DNA of 12,837 nucleotides from DASPRM01 sp035319065 (GTDB lineage: Bacteria > Acidobacteriota > Terriglobia > Terriglobales > Acidobacteriaceae), in contig DATHDM010000171.1 of NCBI GenBank assembly GCA_035319065.1, positions 1-12,837 on the forward strand. The letters run 5' to 3'. Positions 1-5,672 of the stretch are shown here, piece by piece; the first letter of the stretch is position 1; every line of letters starts with the position of its first letter. Below the pieces are notes generated by a model. It saw only the letters and a list, made by a program, of their open reading frames with translations. It did no database searches and had not been told where the DNA came from. The translations under genes were made by a program, and so were the position numbers.

Positions 1-2
1 AG

Positions 3-380
3 ATCGCGCTGGAGAAAATGGCGCGCGAAGCGGCCGGCGAAACCGTGCTGCGCGGCAGCCTGGCGCAGATGAACGTGGTCGATCTTCTGCAATCGCTGGA
101 ACTGGGCCGCAAGACCTGCGCCCTGGCGCTCACCAACAGTGGCGAATTGTGCAGCCTCTATTTCCACGAGGGCCAGATCAGCCACGCCACCTACGGCGCC
201 CTCAAGGGTGATGAGGCGGTGTACAAGGTCCTGACGTGGACGGTGGGCAACTTCGAAATCGATTTCGCCGGCCAGACCAGCGAGCAAACGACTACGCGCT
301 CGACCCAGGGCCTGCTCATGGAAGGCCTGCGGCAACTCGACGAAGCCAACCGCGATCAGACGGAACAGGCCGAAGTCTAG
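3..380 (+). CDS. DUF4388 (PATAN) domain protein, 5' end outside window
   Basis: The frame is open to the left edge, so the gene probably begins outside the window; an internal ATG at 18 is a possible but less likely start. The visible part is almost entirely one DUF4388/PATAN domain, recognised from LRGSLAQMNVVDLLQSLELG, followed by the typical alternating pattern G-x-L-x-x-L-Y-F-x-x-G-x-I-x-H-A and a C-terminal helix (LLMEGLRQLDE). This domain is frequent in Acidobacteriota, Deltaproteobacteria and Deinococcus, often at the end of response regulators or other signalling proteins, where it is thought to mediate protein contacts. The lost N-terminus could therefore hold a receiver domain, but that is inference. 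It stops 25 bp before the MogA/MoaB gene on the same strand, so the two may be co-transcribed. Confidence 0.8.
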   Translation: MALEKMAREAAGETVLRGSLAQMNVVDLLQSLELGRKTCALALTNSGELCSLYFHEGQISHATYGALKGDEAVYKVLTWTVGNFEIDFAGQTSEQTTTRSTQGLLMEGLRQLDEANRDQTEQAEV

Positions 381-405
381 TCCCCGGGTTCGTGTCGCCT
401 GCCCT

Positions 406-885
406 ATGCCGATGACCGCCGCCGTCCTCACCATCAGCGATGCCTCCTCGCGCGGGGAACGCCCCGACCTTTCCGGACCGGCGGTCGCGGCCAGGCTCGA
501 GGCCCACGGATTCCAGATCGTCGCCCGGCAAGTGATTCCCGACGAACGCTCCCGCATCGAATCGGCCCTCATCGCCTCCAGCGAGAAAGCGCAACTGGTG
601 GTGACCACCGGCGGCACCGGTCTGGCCGAGCGCGACGTGACCCCCGAAGCTACCCGCGCGGTTTGCGAGCGCCTGGTGGAAGGCCTTTCCGAGCGCATGC
701 GCGCCGAAGGCCTGAAGAAGACTCCTTTCGCCCCTCTCAGCCGCGCGGTGTGCGGCACCCGCGGCAAGTGCCTGATCGTGAACCTGCCCGGCAGCCCCGT
801 CGGCGCCACCGATTCGCTCGCGGCCATCCTCGACCTCCTTCCCCATGCCCTGGAGTTGCTGCAGGGGAAGACCACCCACAGATAG
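406..885 (+). CDS. MogA/MoaB family molybdenum cofactor biosynthesis protein
   Basis: Cytosolic enzyme of molybdenum cofactor synthesis. Family members adenylylate molybdopterin (MogA-type) before molybdate insertion; MoaB-type paralogues are similar. The 159-residue product has the whole fold: AAVLTISDASSRGE at residues 5-18, VIPD with Asp46, TTGGTG at 67-72 and RDVTPEAT with Asp77. The two aspartates correspond to the acidic residues shown to matter in E. coli MogA and plant Cnx1G. The C-terminus (LIVNLPGSPVGATDSL) is the usual substrate-binding region. Length fits the family (150-195). The start at 406 has no clear Shine-Dalgarno; a second ATG at 412 would also keep the domain intact. No other moa or mod gene is in the window, so MogA versus MoaB cannot be decided. 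Confidence 0.9.
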   Translation: MPMTAAVLTISDASSRGERPDLSGPAVAARLEAHGFQIVARQVIPDERSRIESALIASSEKAQLVVTTGGTGLAERDVTPEATRAVCERLVEGLSERMRAEGLKKTPFAPLSRAVCGTRGKCLIVNLPGSPVGATDSLAAILDLLPHALELLQGKTTHR

Positions 886-920
886 AGGATAGAGGGCTGC
901 GAACTGCGCTGATGCGGTTG

Positions 921-950
921 AAGCGGCGCCGCTTAGCGCTCATGAGCGCT
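921..950. repeat. Two abutting perfect palindromes
   Basis: Positions 921-934 (aagcggcgccgctt, 14 bp) and 935-950 (agcgctcatgagcgct, 16 bp) are each a perfect palindrome, and they touch without a gap. They lie between the MogA/MoaB gene (stop at 885) and the VTT-domain gene. They could fold into two small hairpins in RNA or serve as a dimeric protein site. No T-run follows, so a classical terminator is not supported. The AGCGCT core recurs in several of the 7-bp repeat arrays elsewhere in the window. Confidence 0.6.
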
Positions 951-964
951 TCCTGTCCCCGCCG

Positions 965-1648
965 ATGGTGCTCGACCCACGCTTCGCTTACAATCGAGGC
1001 TTGACCCGGCTCAAACTATTTTTCGCCAAGTATTCCGCCTGGATCTGGGCGCTGCTCAGCCCACTGGGGGCCTGGGGCGTATTTGCCATCGCCGCCGTCG
1101 ATGCGGCGTTACTGGGAATGCCCTTGGATGCGGTGGTCGGCGGCTACGTTCACTACCATCCTCACAGATTCTGGCTCTACACTCTGATGGCCTCAGCCGG
1201 GTCAGCGCTGGGTAGTCTGGTGCTCTACGCCATCGGATATGCAGGCGGCGAGGCCCTGCTTCAGAAGAAGATGAGCCCCGAGCGCTTCCGGCGCATTCAC
1301 GCCCAGTTCGAACAGCACGAATTTCTGACCTTGATGTTGCCGGCGATGCTGCCGCCGCCGGCTCCATTTAAGCTCTTCGTGCTGTCAGCCGCCGCCTTTA
1401 AGGTTCGCCTGCGCGATTTCCTGCTCGCCATCTTCTTCGGGCGTGTGGTTCGCTTCGCGATTCTCTCCTTCCTGGTGCTGGTGTTCGGCCCGTACGCCGT
1501 CAGTGTTGTGCGCGCGCTGGTGCGTGAGAACCTGCCCCTCGCCCTTGGCGCGCTGGCGGCCGCGATCCTGCTGGGATGGGTGGTCTGGAGACAACTGCGA
1601 CGCCGCAAAGACCGCCAGCGGCTGGCAGTCTCCACGGAAGAGGCGTGA
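965..1648 (+). CDS. VTT/SNARE-associated (DedA/YqaA-like) membrane protein
   Basis: Integral inner-membrane protein of the VTT (DedA/YqaA) superfamily, members of which are linked to lipid translocation and envelope homeostasis; the substrate here is unknown. Hydrophobic segments lie at roughly residues 26-50, 62-88, 120-150, 158-180 and 190-210. The re-entrant-loop region is visible as LPAMLPPPAPFKLFVLSAAAFKV, matching the family's Pro- and Gly-rich F/P-x-P-K-x-x-x-x-x-A pattern. The C-terminus is strongly basic (RRKDRQR), consistent with a cytoplasmic end. The start is uncertain: ATG at 965 gives 227 residues, while TTG at 1001 gives 215, lies 6 nt behind a TACAAT box (989-994) and removes a non-hydrophobic, unfamiliar leader, so it may be the true one. 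It converges with the DUF6580 gene. Confidence 0.85.
   Translation: MVLDPRFAYNRGLTRLKLFFAKYSAWIWALLSPLGAWGVFAIAAVDAALLGMPLDAVVGGYVHYHPHRFWLYTLMASAGSALGSLVLYAIGYAGGEALLQKKMSPERFRRIHAQFEQHEFLTLMLPAMLPPPAPFKLFVLSAAAFKVRLRDFLLAIFFGRVVRFAILSFLVLVFGPYAVSVVRALVRENLPLALGALAAAILLGWVVWRQLRRRKDRQRLAVSTEEA
989..994 (+). promoter_or_regulatory. Candidate -10 box TACAAT for the VTT-domain gene
   Basis: TACAAT matches TATAAT in 5 of 6 positions and ends 6 nt before a TTG codon (1001) in the VTT-domain frame. If used, transcription would begin at or next to that codon, giving a leaderless message. No convincing -35 hexamer is visible. Confidence 0.3.
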
Positions 1649-1654
1649 GGGAAC

Positions 1655-1706
1655 CAGCACTCAGTAATCAGCACTCGATCAGCAGTAAGCGCTCATCAGT
1701 TAGACA
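1655..1706. repeat. Degenerate 7-bp tandem repeat array, forward orientation
   Basis: From 1661 the sequence reads in 7-bp steps: TCAGTAA, TCAGCAC, TCGATCA, GCAGTAA, GCGCTCA, TCAGTTA. It begins a few bases after the stop of the VTT-domain gene. The copy ATCAGCAGT at 1678-1686 is the exact reverse complement of ACTGCTGAT at 1779-1787 in the facing array, so the gap between these convergent genes can pair with itself. Confidence 0.7.
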
Positions 1707-1766
1707 GCCCAGGTCTGCGCCGAACCGAACGGCGCGAACCCTTGGGCGCCCACTCGAAATCCCGGC

Positions 1767-1801
1767 TGCTGACAACTGACTGCTGATTGCCGAATGCTTG
1801 G
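1767..1801. repeat. Degenerate 7-bp tandem repeat array, reverse orientation
   Basis: Five consecutive heptamers in exact register: TGCTGAC, AACTGAC, TGCTGAT, TGCCGAA, TGCTTGG. It is the inverted partner of the array at 1655-1706 and ends directly at the stop codon of the minus-strand DUF6580 gene (1802). Confidence 0.75.
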
Positions 1802-2332
1802 CTACGCTGCCGCGCTGCGATCGCCGGCTTTGGGAGCATCAGTGGTCCAGCTCTCCAGCAGGTGCCCAATCCCGAAGAAGACGCCGGTGAACATGACGTC
1901 GCCAATCAACTCGCGGCGGAAAAACGGAAGTCCGGCGGCATAACAGGCCATCAGCCCGGCAACCGTCTTGGGATACATGTTCCAGGCCGCCCACACCCCC
2001 AGGTTGCTGAGCAGGAAGAACGACACCGCCGTAGCCACGGCCGCGCCCAGCAGGCGGAGGGGATCGATCTTCTTTCTGAGTAGAAAACCCAGCCAGACAA
2101 TGCCGGCGTACCAGAACCAGCTGACGATCTGATCGGCCTTGAACGGATAGCCCCACACGAACTTGTTCAGCGCCAGGTCCGACGCCGCCAGCAGGACAAC
2201 CGGAATCCAGGCCAGCTTGCGCGGACCGCGGGCTCCGAAATACAAGAGCGCGGCGCCGACTGGCGTAAGCGTCCAGGGGTGAGGGATGAAGCGCACGGCG
2301 ACCGCCAGAATGACGAACAGGAAGGCAAGCAT
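1802..2332 (-). CDS. DUF6580 family integral membrane protein
   Basis: A 176-residue, multi-pass membrane protein of the DUF6580 family; no biochemical role is established. Family signs in order: an N-terminal helix followed by RFIPHPWTLTPVGAALLYFGA, a DLALNKFVWGYPF loop, then FFLLSNLGVWAAWNMYPKTVAGLMACYAAGLPFFRRELIGDVMFTGVFFG, which is the most characteristic block. About five or six hydrophobic segments can be seen. I start it at ATG 2332, because GAGG at 2341-2338 then sits 5 nt upstream; the GTG at 2338 overlaps that Shine-Dalgarno and is unlikely. It lies 146 bp downstream of the YdjM-type gene on the same strand, so both may share a transcript. Confidence 0.82.
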   Translation of the reverse strand: MLAFLFVILAVAVRFIPHPWTLTPVGAALLYFGARGPRKLAWIPVVLLAASDLALNKFVWGYPFKADQIVSWFWYAGIVWLGFLLRKKIDPLRLLGAAVATAVSFFLLSNLGVWAAWNMYPKTVAGLMACYAAGLPFFRRELIGDVMFTGVFFGIGHLLESWTTDAPKAGDRSAAA

Positions 2333-2387
2333 GATCACCTCATCGGGGAACTTGATTCTCCGGCGCGGGATGCGCCCCCGTCAAGGG

Positions 2388-2401
2388 CAGAAGCGCTTCT
2401 G
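2388..2401. repeat. 14-bp perfect palindrome
   Basis: cagaagcgcttctg is self-complementary over all 14 bases. It lies in the gap between the YdjM-type and DUF6580 genes, within a stretch that is strongly pyrimidine-rich on the plus strand (about 2400-2475). It shares the AGCGCT core with the palindrome at 935-950. Confidence 0.5.
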
Positions 2402-2478
2402 GCTTGGCCCTTTGCCTTCCCGCCCTCCGCCTTTCTGCTTCTCCCTGCCACCTTCTTCGTCTCGACTGCTGCCTTGCT

Positions 2479-3543
2479 TCAATTCGGGGCCACTTCCAAC
2501 TCCTTGCCCCCCAGCCCCGGCCACAGGTATTCCATCACCCGGAACTCCGGATCAAGCACCACCCCGGCAGACAGCACCCGGCGCGCGCTTCCTGGATACA
2601 TGAAACGCAGGTCGTGGAAGCGGACAACATAGCCCGGCTGCGGCGGCTCGCGCTTCTCCACCTCGAGCACCGGAAAGCGCGCCCAGTCCAGATAGATCCG
2701 CCCCAGGTACGATTGCCTGGCCGCCAGCGTCACCGGCGACGCTTCCGTCTTGTAGCGGGCTTCGGCGCGCTCATCGGGATCGACCTCAGCGGTGAGCGAG
2801 TTCACCAGCATGCGCTCGAACCGGTCTTGCGTTTCCACCACGGCATACCAGCGAAACGGATTCAGAGGATAGGGAAAAGCTCCCGCCTGCTTCGGCTCTG
2901 CCCCTTCGTATACCCGCGACTCCAGCGCCGCGACCGCCCGTCGGTGCTCGTAGTCGCGGACACCCCACACGGCCACCGTGCCCGCCAGGGCCAGCGCCGC
3001 GGCCACGCGTCCCGGCGGCCCTTTCTGGCGCGCGCCCACCTCTTCGGACACCAGGCGAAAAATTACCGGCAGCGCCAGTCCCGCCAGCAGGACCACATAC
3101 AGTAGGGGCTCGATGATGAACACAATGTCCCAGGCATACCAGCGGTAGGAAAAAGGCTCGAACGGCCGCACTCCATAGCTGTTGGTGAAGTCGAGCAGGA
3201 TGTGGCTTAGTCCAGCAAGCACCGCGCAGCAGTAAAGCAGGCCCCAGCGTGGCGTTGTCGGGTAGCCTGGTTTGTATTTCGGCGGCCAGAAGCGCTGGCG
3301 GAAGCGGTGCCAGACCCATACTCCCGCCACCACTGCAAGCGCAACCACCGGCACGCCGACGAAGGTGTGCGTGATGCCCCGATGATGCGCGAAGCCATAG
3401 AGCGGCCCGCGCAGGTTGGCCACAAGGTCGATGTCGGCGGCCTCCGCGCCCACCGTCATGGTCAGGGTTGCAAACGCGGTTCGGCGATTGAATCCCGCGC
3501 GGCTCAGCACTGCTCCGGTGAGAAAGTGTGTAAGAGGCTCCAA
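2479..3543 (-). CDS. YdjM-type membrane-bound metal-dependent hydrolase (DUF457)
   Basis: Member of the YdjM/DUF457 family of inner-membrane proteins predicted to be metal-dependent hydrolases; the E. coli member is SOS-induced and its substrate is not known. The 354-residue product starts PLTHFLTGAVLSR, the typical N-terminus with His6, then shows DIDLV (Asp37, Asp39), HHRGITHTF (residues 53-61, the family's H-R-x-x-T-H signature) and LAGLSHILLDFTNSYG, giving the second His/Asp cluster. Membrane segments are visible around residues 62-80, 100-125, 150-165 and near 190; a soluble region of about 150 residues follows. The start is TTG at 3543; a stop lies 8 codons upstream in frame and no ATG is available. 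No strong Shine-Dalgarno is seen. Confidence 0.85.
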   Translation of the reverse strand: MEPLTHFLTGAVLSRAGFNRRTAFATLTMTVGAEAADIDLVANLRGPLYGFAHHRGITHTFVGVPVVALAVVAGVWVWHRFRQRFWPPKYKPGYPTTPRWGLLYCCAVLAGLSHILLDFTNSYGVRPFEPFSYRWYAWDIVFIIEPLLYVVLLAGLALPVIFRLVSEEVGARQKGPPGRVAAALALAGTVAVWGVRDYEHRRAVAALESRVYEGAEPKQAGAFPYPLNPFRWYAVVETQDRFERMLVNSLTAEVDPDERAEARYKTEASPVTLAARQSYLGRIYLDWARFPVLEVEKREPPQPGYVVRFHDLRFMYPGSARRVLSAGVVLDPEFRVMEYLWPGLGGKELEVAPN

Positions 3544-3949
3544 GCGGTCAGGCTTCGCCTTTCGTCAGCTTCAGGGTGACGGGTTGGATGAGTTTAAGCC
3601 GCCAGGGCTGCAAAATCATCCGCTGCTAGGGCTCCGCCAGGCAGGCAGTGTTGACCTGAAGCGTGCAGGGGATTGAAGTAGTGTTGCGAAACACCGGCGC
3701 AACGCTGCGCTTCTGCGCGGGGTTCAAAAGGTATCCCGGAATAAGGTCTCTTGCCGTAAGTGTCATCACCCAGGCTGCTGTGCAACATCGTCTATCGGCA
3801 GGACTTAGGGTGAGGCTGGCATCCCTGCCTCCTGCCCCTCTTGTGCTTTCCCCTTGGTAACCGCCGCGTTTCGGACGAGTCGTGGTACCGTGCCTTGACA
3901 TTTACAACCAGGGGCGCGCTCCCCCGACGGCGCTCGGAAGGACGGTCCC
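3544..3949. other. Gene-free interval of about 400 bp between divergent genes
   Basis: The interval lies between the YdjM-type gene (minus) and the membrane-protein gene at 3950 (plus). Only short open frames of 60-90 codons are present, on both strands, none with a recognisable domain or a good ribosome binding site. One minus-strand frame (about 3549-3800) is interrupted by a single stop and has a coding-like flavour, so a decayed gene is possible, but nothing identifies it. TTGACA occurs at 3895-3900 without a well-placed -10. No 7-bp repeat array was found here. Confidence 0.4.
3936..3942 (+). promoter_or_regulatory. Ribosome binding site of the 182-residue membrane protein
   Basis: GGAAGGA, 7 nt before the ATG at 3950. 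It is one of the few strong Shine-Dalgarno sites in the window and fixes the start of an otherwise unrecognised gene. Confidence 0.6.
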
Positions 3950-4498
3950 ATGGCTACTACCGATCAGAAGGTATTCACGCCGCCTGCGGCTCTTGCGGCC
4001 AAGCCTGCCGCACCTCAGGCAGGCGCCCCTGCCAACGCGAGCGCCATTCAGCAGGCGCTGCAGTCGCAGACCCGCGTCAAAGCGGGAGCCAGCTGGTTTT
4101 ACTGGATCGCTGCCCTTTCGCTGGTCAACACGGTAGTCGTGCTCAGTGGCAGCCGCTGGCACTTCATTCTCGGGTTGGGCATCACCCAGATCGTGGACGC
4201 CCTTGCGCGCAAGGTGGGATCGGTGGCCTATCTGCCGGCCGTGATGATCGACCTGGTAGTGGCCGGCCTGTTCGTGTTCTTTGGCATCTTTGCCACCAAG
4301 CCCAAGAAATGGGCCTTCGTCGTTGGCATGGCGGTGTACGGCTTCGACTGCCTTCTCTTCGTGGTGGGGCGCGATTTCCTGGGCATCGCCTTCCACTGCT
4401 TTGCCCTCTATCAGATCTACCGCGGCATGGCTGCGCTGGAGAATCTGCCTAAACTGCAGCCCGCGGGCGTGGTAAGCAGCAGCTTCGCTGCGAAGTAA
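3950..4498 (+). CDS. Uncharacterised multi-pass membrane protein
   Basis: I do not recognise a named family. The 182-residue product begins with about 45 residues rich in Ala and Pro and without hydrophobic stretches, then has four or five membrane segments at about residues 49-67, 70-85, 93-115, 121-140 and 143-160, with a short polar tail. Basic residues (RVK at 42-44, RK at 87-88, KPKK at 117-120) flank the segments and suggest a cytoplasmic N-terminus. A Trp/Tyr pair (WFYW) opens the first helix. Coding potential is well supported by the strong ribosome binding site and by GC-rich third positions like those of the neighbours. rlmH follows after 139 bp filled with 7-bp repeats, so a shared transcript is uncertain. 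Confidence 0.75.
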   Translation: MATTDQKVFTPPAALAAKPAAPQAGAPANASAIQQALQSQTRVKAGASWFYWIAALSLVNTVVVLSGSRWHFILGLGITQIVDALARKVGSVAYLPAVMIDLVVAGLFVFFGIFATKPKKWAFVVGMAVYGFDCLLFVVGRDFLGIAFHCFALYQIYRGMAALENLPKLQPAGVVSSSFAAK

Positions 4499-4513
4499 GA
4501 GGGCAATCGGCGC

Positions 4514-4541
4514 GCAGCATTCATCGATCGGCAGTCAGCCC
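4514..4541. repeat. Degenerate 7-bp tandem repeat array
   Basis: Four heptamers in register: GCAGCAT, TCATCGA, TCGGCAG, TCAGCCC; further decayed copies may reach about 4560. It starts 15 bp after the stop of the membrane-protein gene and faces the inverted array at 4609-4636. Confidence 0.6.
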
Positions 4542-4582
4542 GCTCCTGAGCCTGACGGCTGGGCGGCAATCTCGAAAACAGT

Positions 4583-4588
4583 TATGAT
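4583..4588 (+). promoter_or_regulatory. Weak candidate -10 box TATGAT upstream of rlmH
   Basis: TATGAT matches TATAAT in 5 of 6 positions, 50 bp before the rlmH start. No -35 hexamer is visible at 16-18 bp. If real, the array at 4609-4636 would form most of the rlmH leader. Confidence 0.25.
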
Positions 4589-4608
4589 CGCATGCAAGGA
4601 TTCCTGGA

Positions 4609-4636
4609 AGCTGATTGCTGACTGCTGAGCGCTGAT
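4609..4636. repeat. Degenerate 7-bp tandem repeat array ending at the rlmH start
   Basis: Four heptamers in perfect register: AGCTGAT, TGCTGAC, TGCTGAG, CGCTGAT. The rlmH TTG start codon follows one base later, so the repeat occupies the place where a Shine-Dalgarno would be. Confidence 0.8.
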
Positions 4637-4637
4637 C

Positions 4638-5075
4638 TTGAAACTGCGCATCGCCTGGATTGGCCGCACCCGCGAGCCCGCCATCCAATCTCTGACGGCA
4701 GGATATGTCGAGCGTCTTGCGCGCTACGCTCCCACGGATTCGTACGAATTCGCCGGCGAAGCCGCGCTCCTCAAGCACGTCGCCAAGTCCAGTCCGCGGC
4801 CGCTGCTGATCCTCCTCGACCTGCGCGGCAAGCAGCTTTCATCCGAAGACCTGGCGCACTTCCTCGAGGATCACCAGAATCGCGGCACGCCGCTCCTGAT
4901 GTTTGCCATCGGGCCGGCCGACGGCTTCAGCGATCAGGCCCGTGCCATCGCCGGCTTTCAGTTGTCCCTCGGAAAAATGACGCTGGCGCACGAGCTGGCC
5001 CGGGTCGTCCTGCTGGAGCAGCTTTACCGTGCATTTACCATCCTCAAGGGCCACCCGTATCATCTGGGGCATTGA
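4638..5075 (+). CDS. rlmH: 23S rRNA (pseudouridine1915-N3)-methyltransferase RlmH
   Basis: SPOUT-class methyltransferase that methylates N3 of pseudouridine 1915 in helix 69 of 23S rRNA, using S-adenosylmethionine on assembled ribosomes. The 145-residue length fits (about 155). Visible motifs: LLDLRGKQLSSEDLA (59-73), the cofactor loop FAIGPADGF (89-97), and the knot C-terminus SLGKMTLAHELARVVLLEQLYRAF followed by HPYHLGH. The usual loop is IGG-x-x-G; here the second Gly is Pro92-Pro93 type (IGPADG), an uncommon variant. The start is TTG at 4638; the frame has a stop 12 bases upstream, and no ATG is possible. No good Shine-Dalgarno precedes it because the 7-bp repeat fills that place. It converges with the thioesterase gene 66 bp downstream. 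Confidence 0.93.
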   Translation: MKLRIAWIGRTREPAIQSLTAGYVERLARYAPTDSYEFAGEAALLKHVAKSSPRPLLILLDLRGKQLSSEDLAHFLEDHQNRGTPLLMFAIGPADGFSDQARAIAGFQLSLGKMTLAHELARVVLLEQLYRAFTILKGHPYHLGH

Positions 5076-5080
5076 GAAAA

Positions 5081-5122
5081 AGCACTCAACATTCGGCGAT
5101 CAGCGCTCAGGCAGAAGCTAAC
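5081..5122. repeat. Degenerate 7-bp tandem repeat array between rlmH and the thioesterase gene
   Basis: Six heptamers in register: AGCACTC, AACATTC, GGCGATC, AGCGCTC, AGGCAGA, AGCTAAC. It begins 6 bp after the rlmH stop. AGGCAG at 5109-5114 can pair with CTGCCT at 5138-5143 near the stop of the convergent thioesterase gene, forming an imperfect hairpin in the convergent gap. Confidence 0.65.
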
Positions 5123-5141
5123 TGCAATTCCTGGTTGCTGC

Positions 5142-5546
5142 CTACCTGGCTTCCAGCCGACGCATGAACTTTCCTACGCTTACGAAGGCGCGGCCCACCG
5201 TGCCCCGGCCGATCTCGGTGACCGTCCCAGCTCCGTTCTCCTGCCAGGCGCGCACCCGCATCTGGTAGAAGCGGCCGTCGAAGGACTCCATCACCGCTTC
5301 CGCCTTCACCACTGTCCCCACCCTGGTTGCGGCCACATGGTCCACCCGGATGGCGGTGCCGACGGTGATCTCGTCGCCCTCCGCGTAGGGCTGCAGCGCC
5401 TGGTAGCAGGCGAACTCCATCAACTCGATCATGTTGGGGGTGGAAAGTACCGGCGGCAGGCTGGGATGGCGGTGCGTGAGCGTGTGCTCAAGCGCTACCG
5501 TCTGGCTGACTGCAGCTCGCGCTCCGACGGGAACAGGTTTGGACAT
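5142..5546 (-). CDS. FlK-like hotdog-fold acyl-CoA thioesterase
   Basis: Small cytosolic thioesterase of the hotdog superfamily, FlK-like branch. The 134-residue product has TPNMIELMEFACYQALQPY followed by TVGTAIRVDHVAATRVGTVV, the family core. Thr36, Glu44 and His70 reproduce the spacing of the catalytic triad of fluoroacetyl-CoA thioesterase FlK (Thr42, Glu50, His76: 8 and 26 residues apart). That does not mean fluoroacetate is the substrate; most family members probably clear other acyl-CoAs. I place the start at ATG 5546, because the longer frame back to 5651 would run through the 7-bp repeat at 5604-5631 and add 35 residues unlike any thioesterase. It lies 126 bp downstream of the CADD-like gene on the same strand. 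Confidence 0.85.
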   Translation of the reverse strand: MSKPVPVGARAAVSQTVALEHTLTHRHPSLPPVLSTPNMIELMEFACYQALQPYAEGDEITVGTAIRVDHVAATRVGTVVKAEAVMESFDGRFYQMRVRAWQENGAGTVTEIGRGTVGRAFVSVGKFMRRLEAR

Positions 5547-5603
5547 TCTGAAATGCAGTCCGGTAATCTCTCGGCCGCCGAAGGCGACCTCGCGGTGTGG
5601 CGA

Positions 5604-5631
5604 GCACTGACCGCTAAGCGCTGACGGCTGC
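5604..5631. repeat. Degenerate 7-bp tandem repeat array between the CADD-like and thioesterase genes
   Basis: Four heptamers in register: GCACTGA, CCGCTAA, GCGCTGA, CGGCTGC. It separates two minus-strand genes and supports the shorter start of the thioesterase at 5546. Confidence 0.65.
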
Positions 5632-5672
5632 CGCAGGATTACCGATCCCAACCCACACGATTGCCCTTTCCT

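Noticed and set aside
1655..1801. CRISPR-like array
   Set aside because: The units are 7 bp, tandem and degenerate, without spacers, and no cas gene is present.
2404..3105. 233-codon plus-strand frame opposite the YdjM-type gene
   Set aside because: Antisense shadow without domain or ribosome binding site; the minus-strand gene carries the family motifs.
3700..3760. GGGTTCAAAAGG stretch resembling a tRNA T-arm
   Set aside because: No acceptor, D-arm or anticodon stem can be built around it.
5547..5651. 35-residue N-terminal extension of the thioesterase
   Set aside because: It is read through the 7-bp repeat array and has no hotdog-fold similarity; ATG 5546 gives the normal family length.
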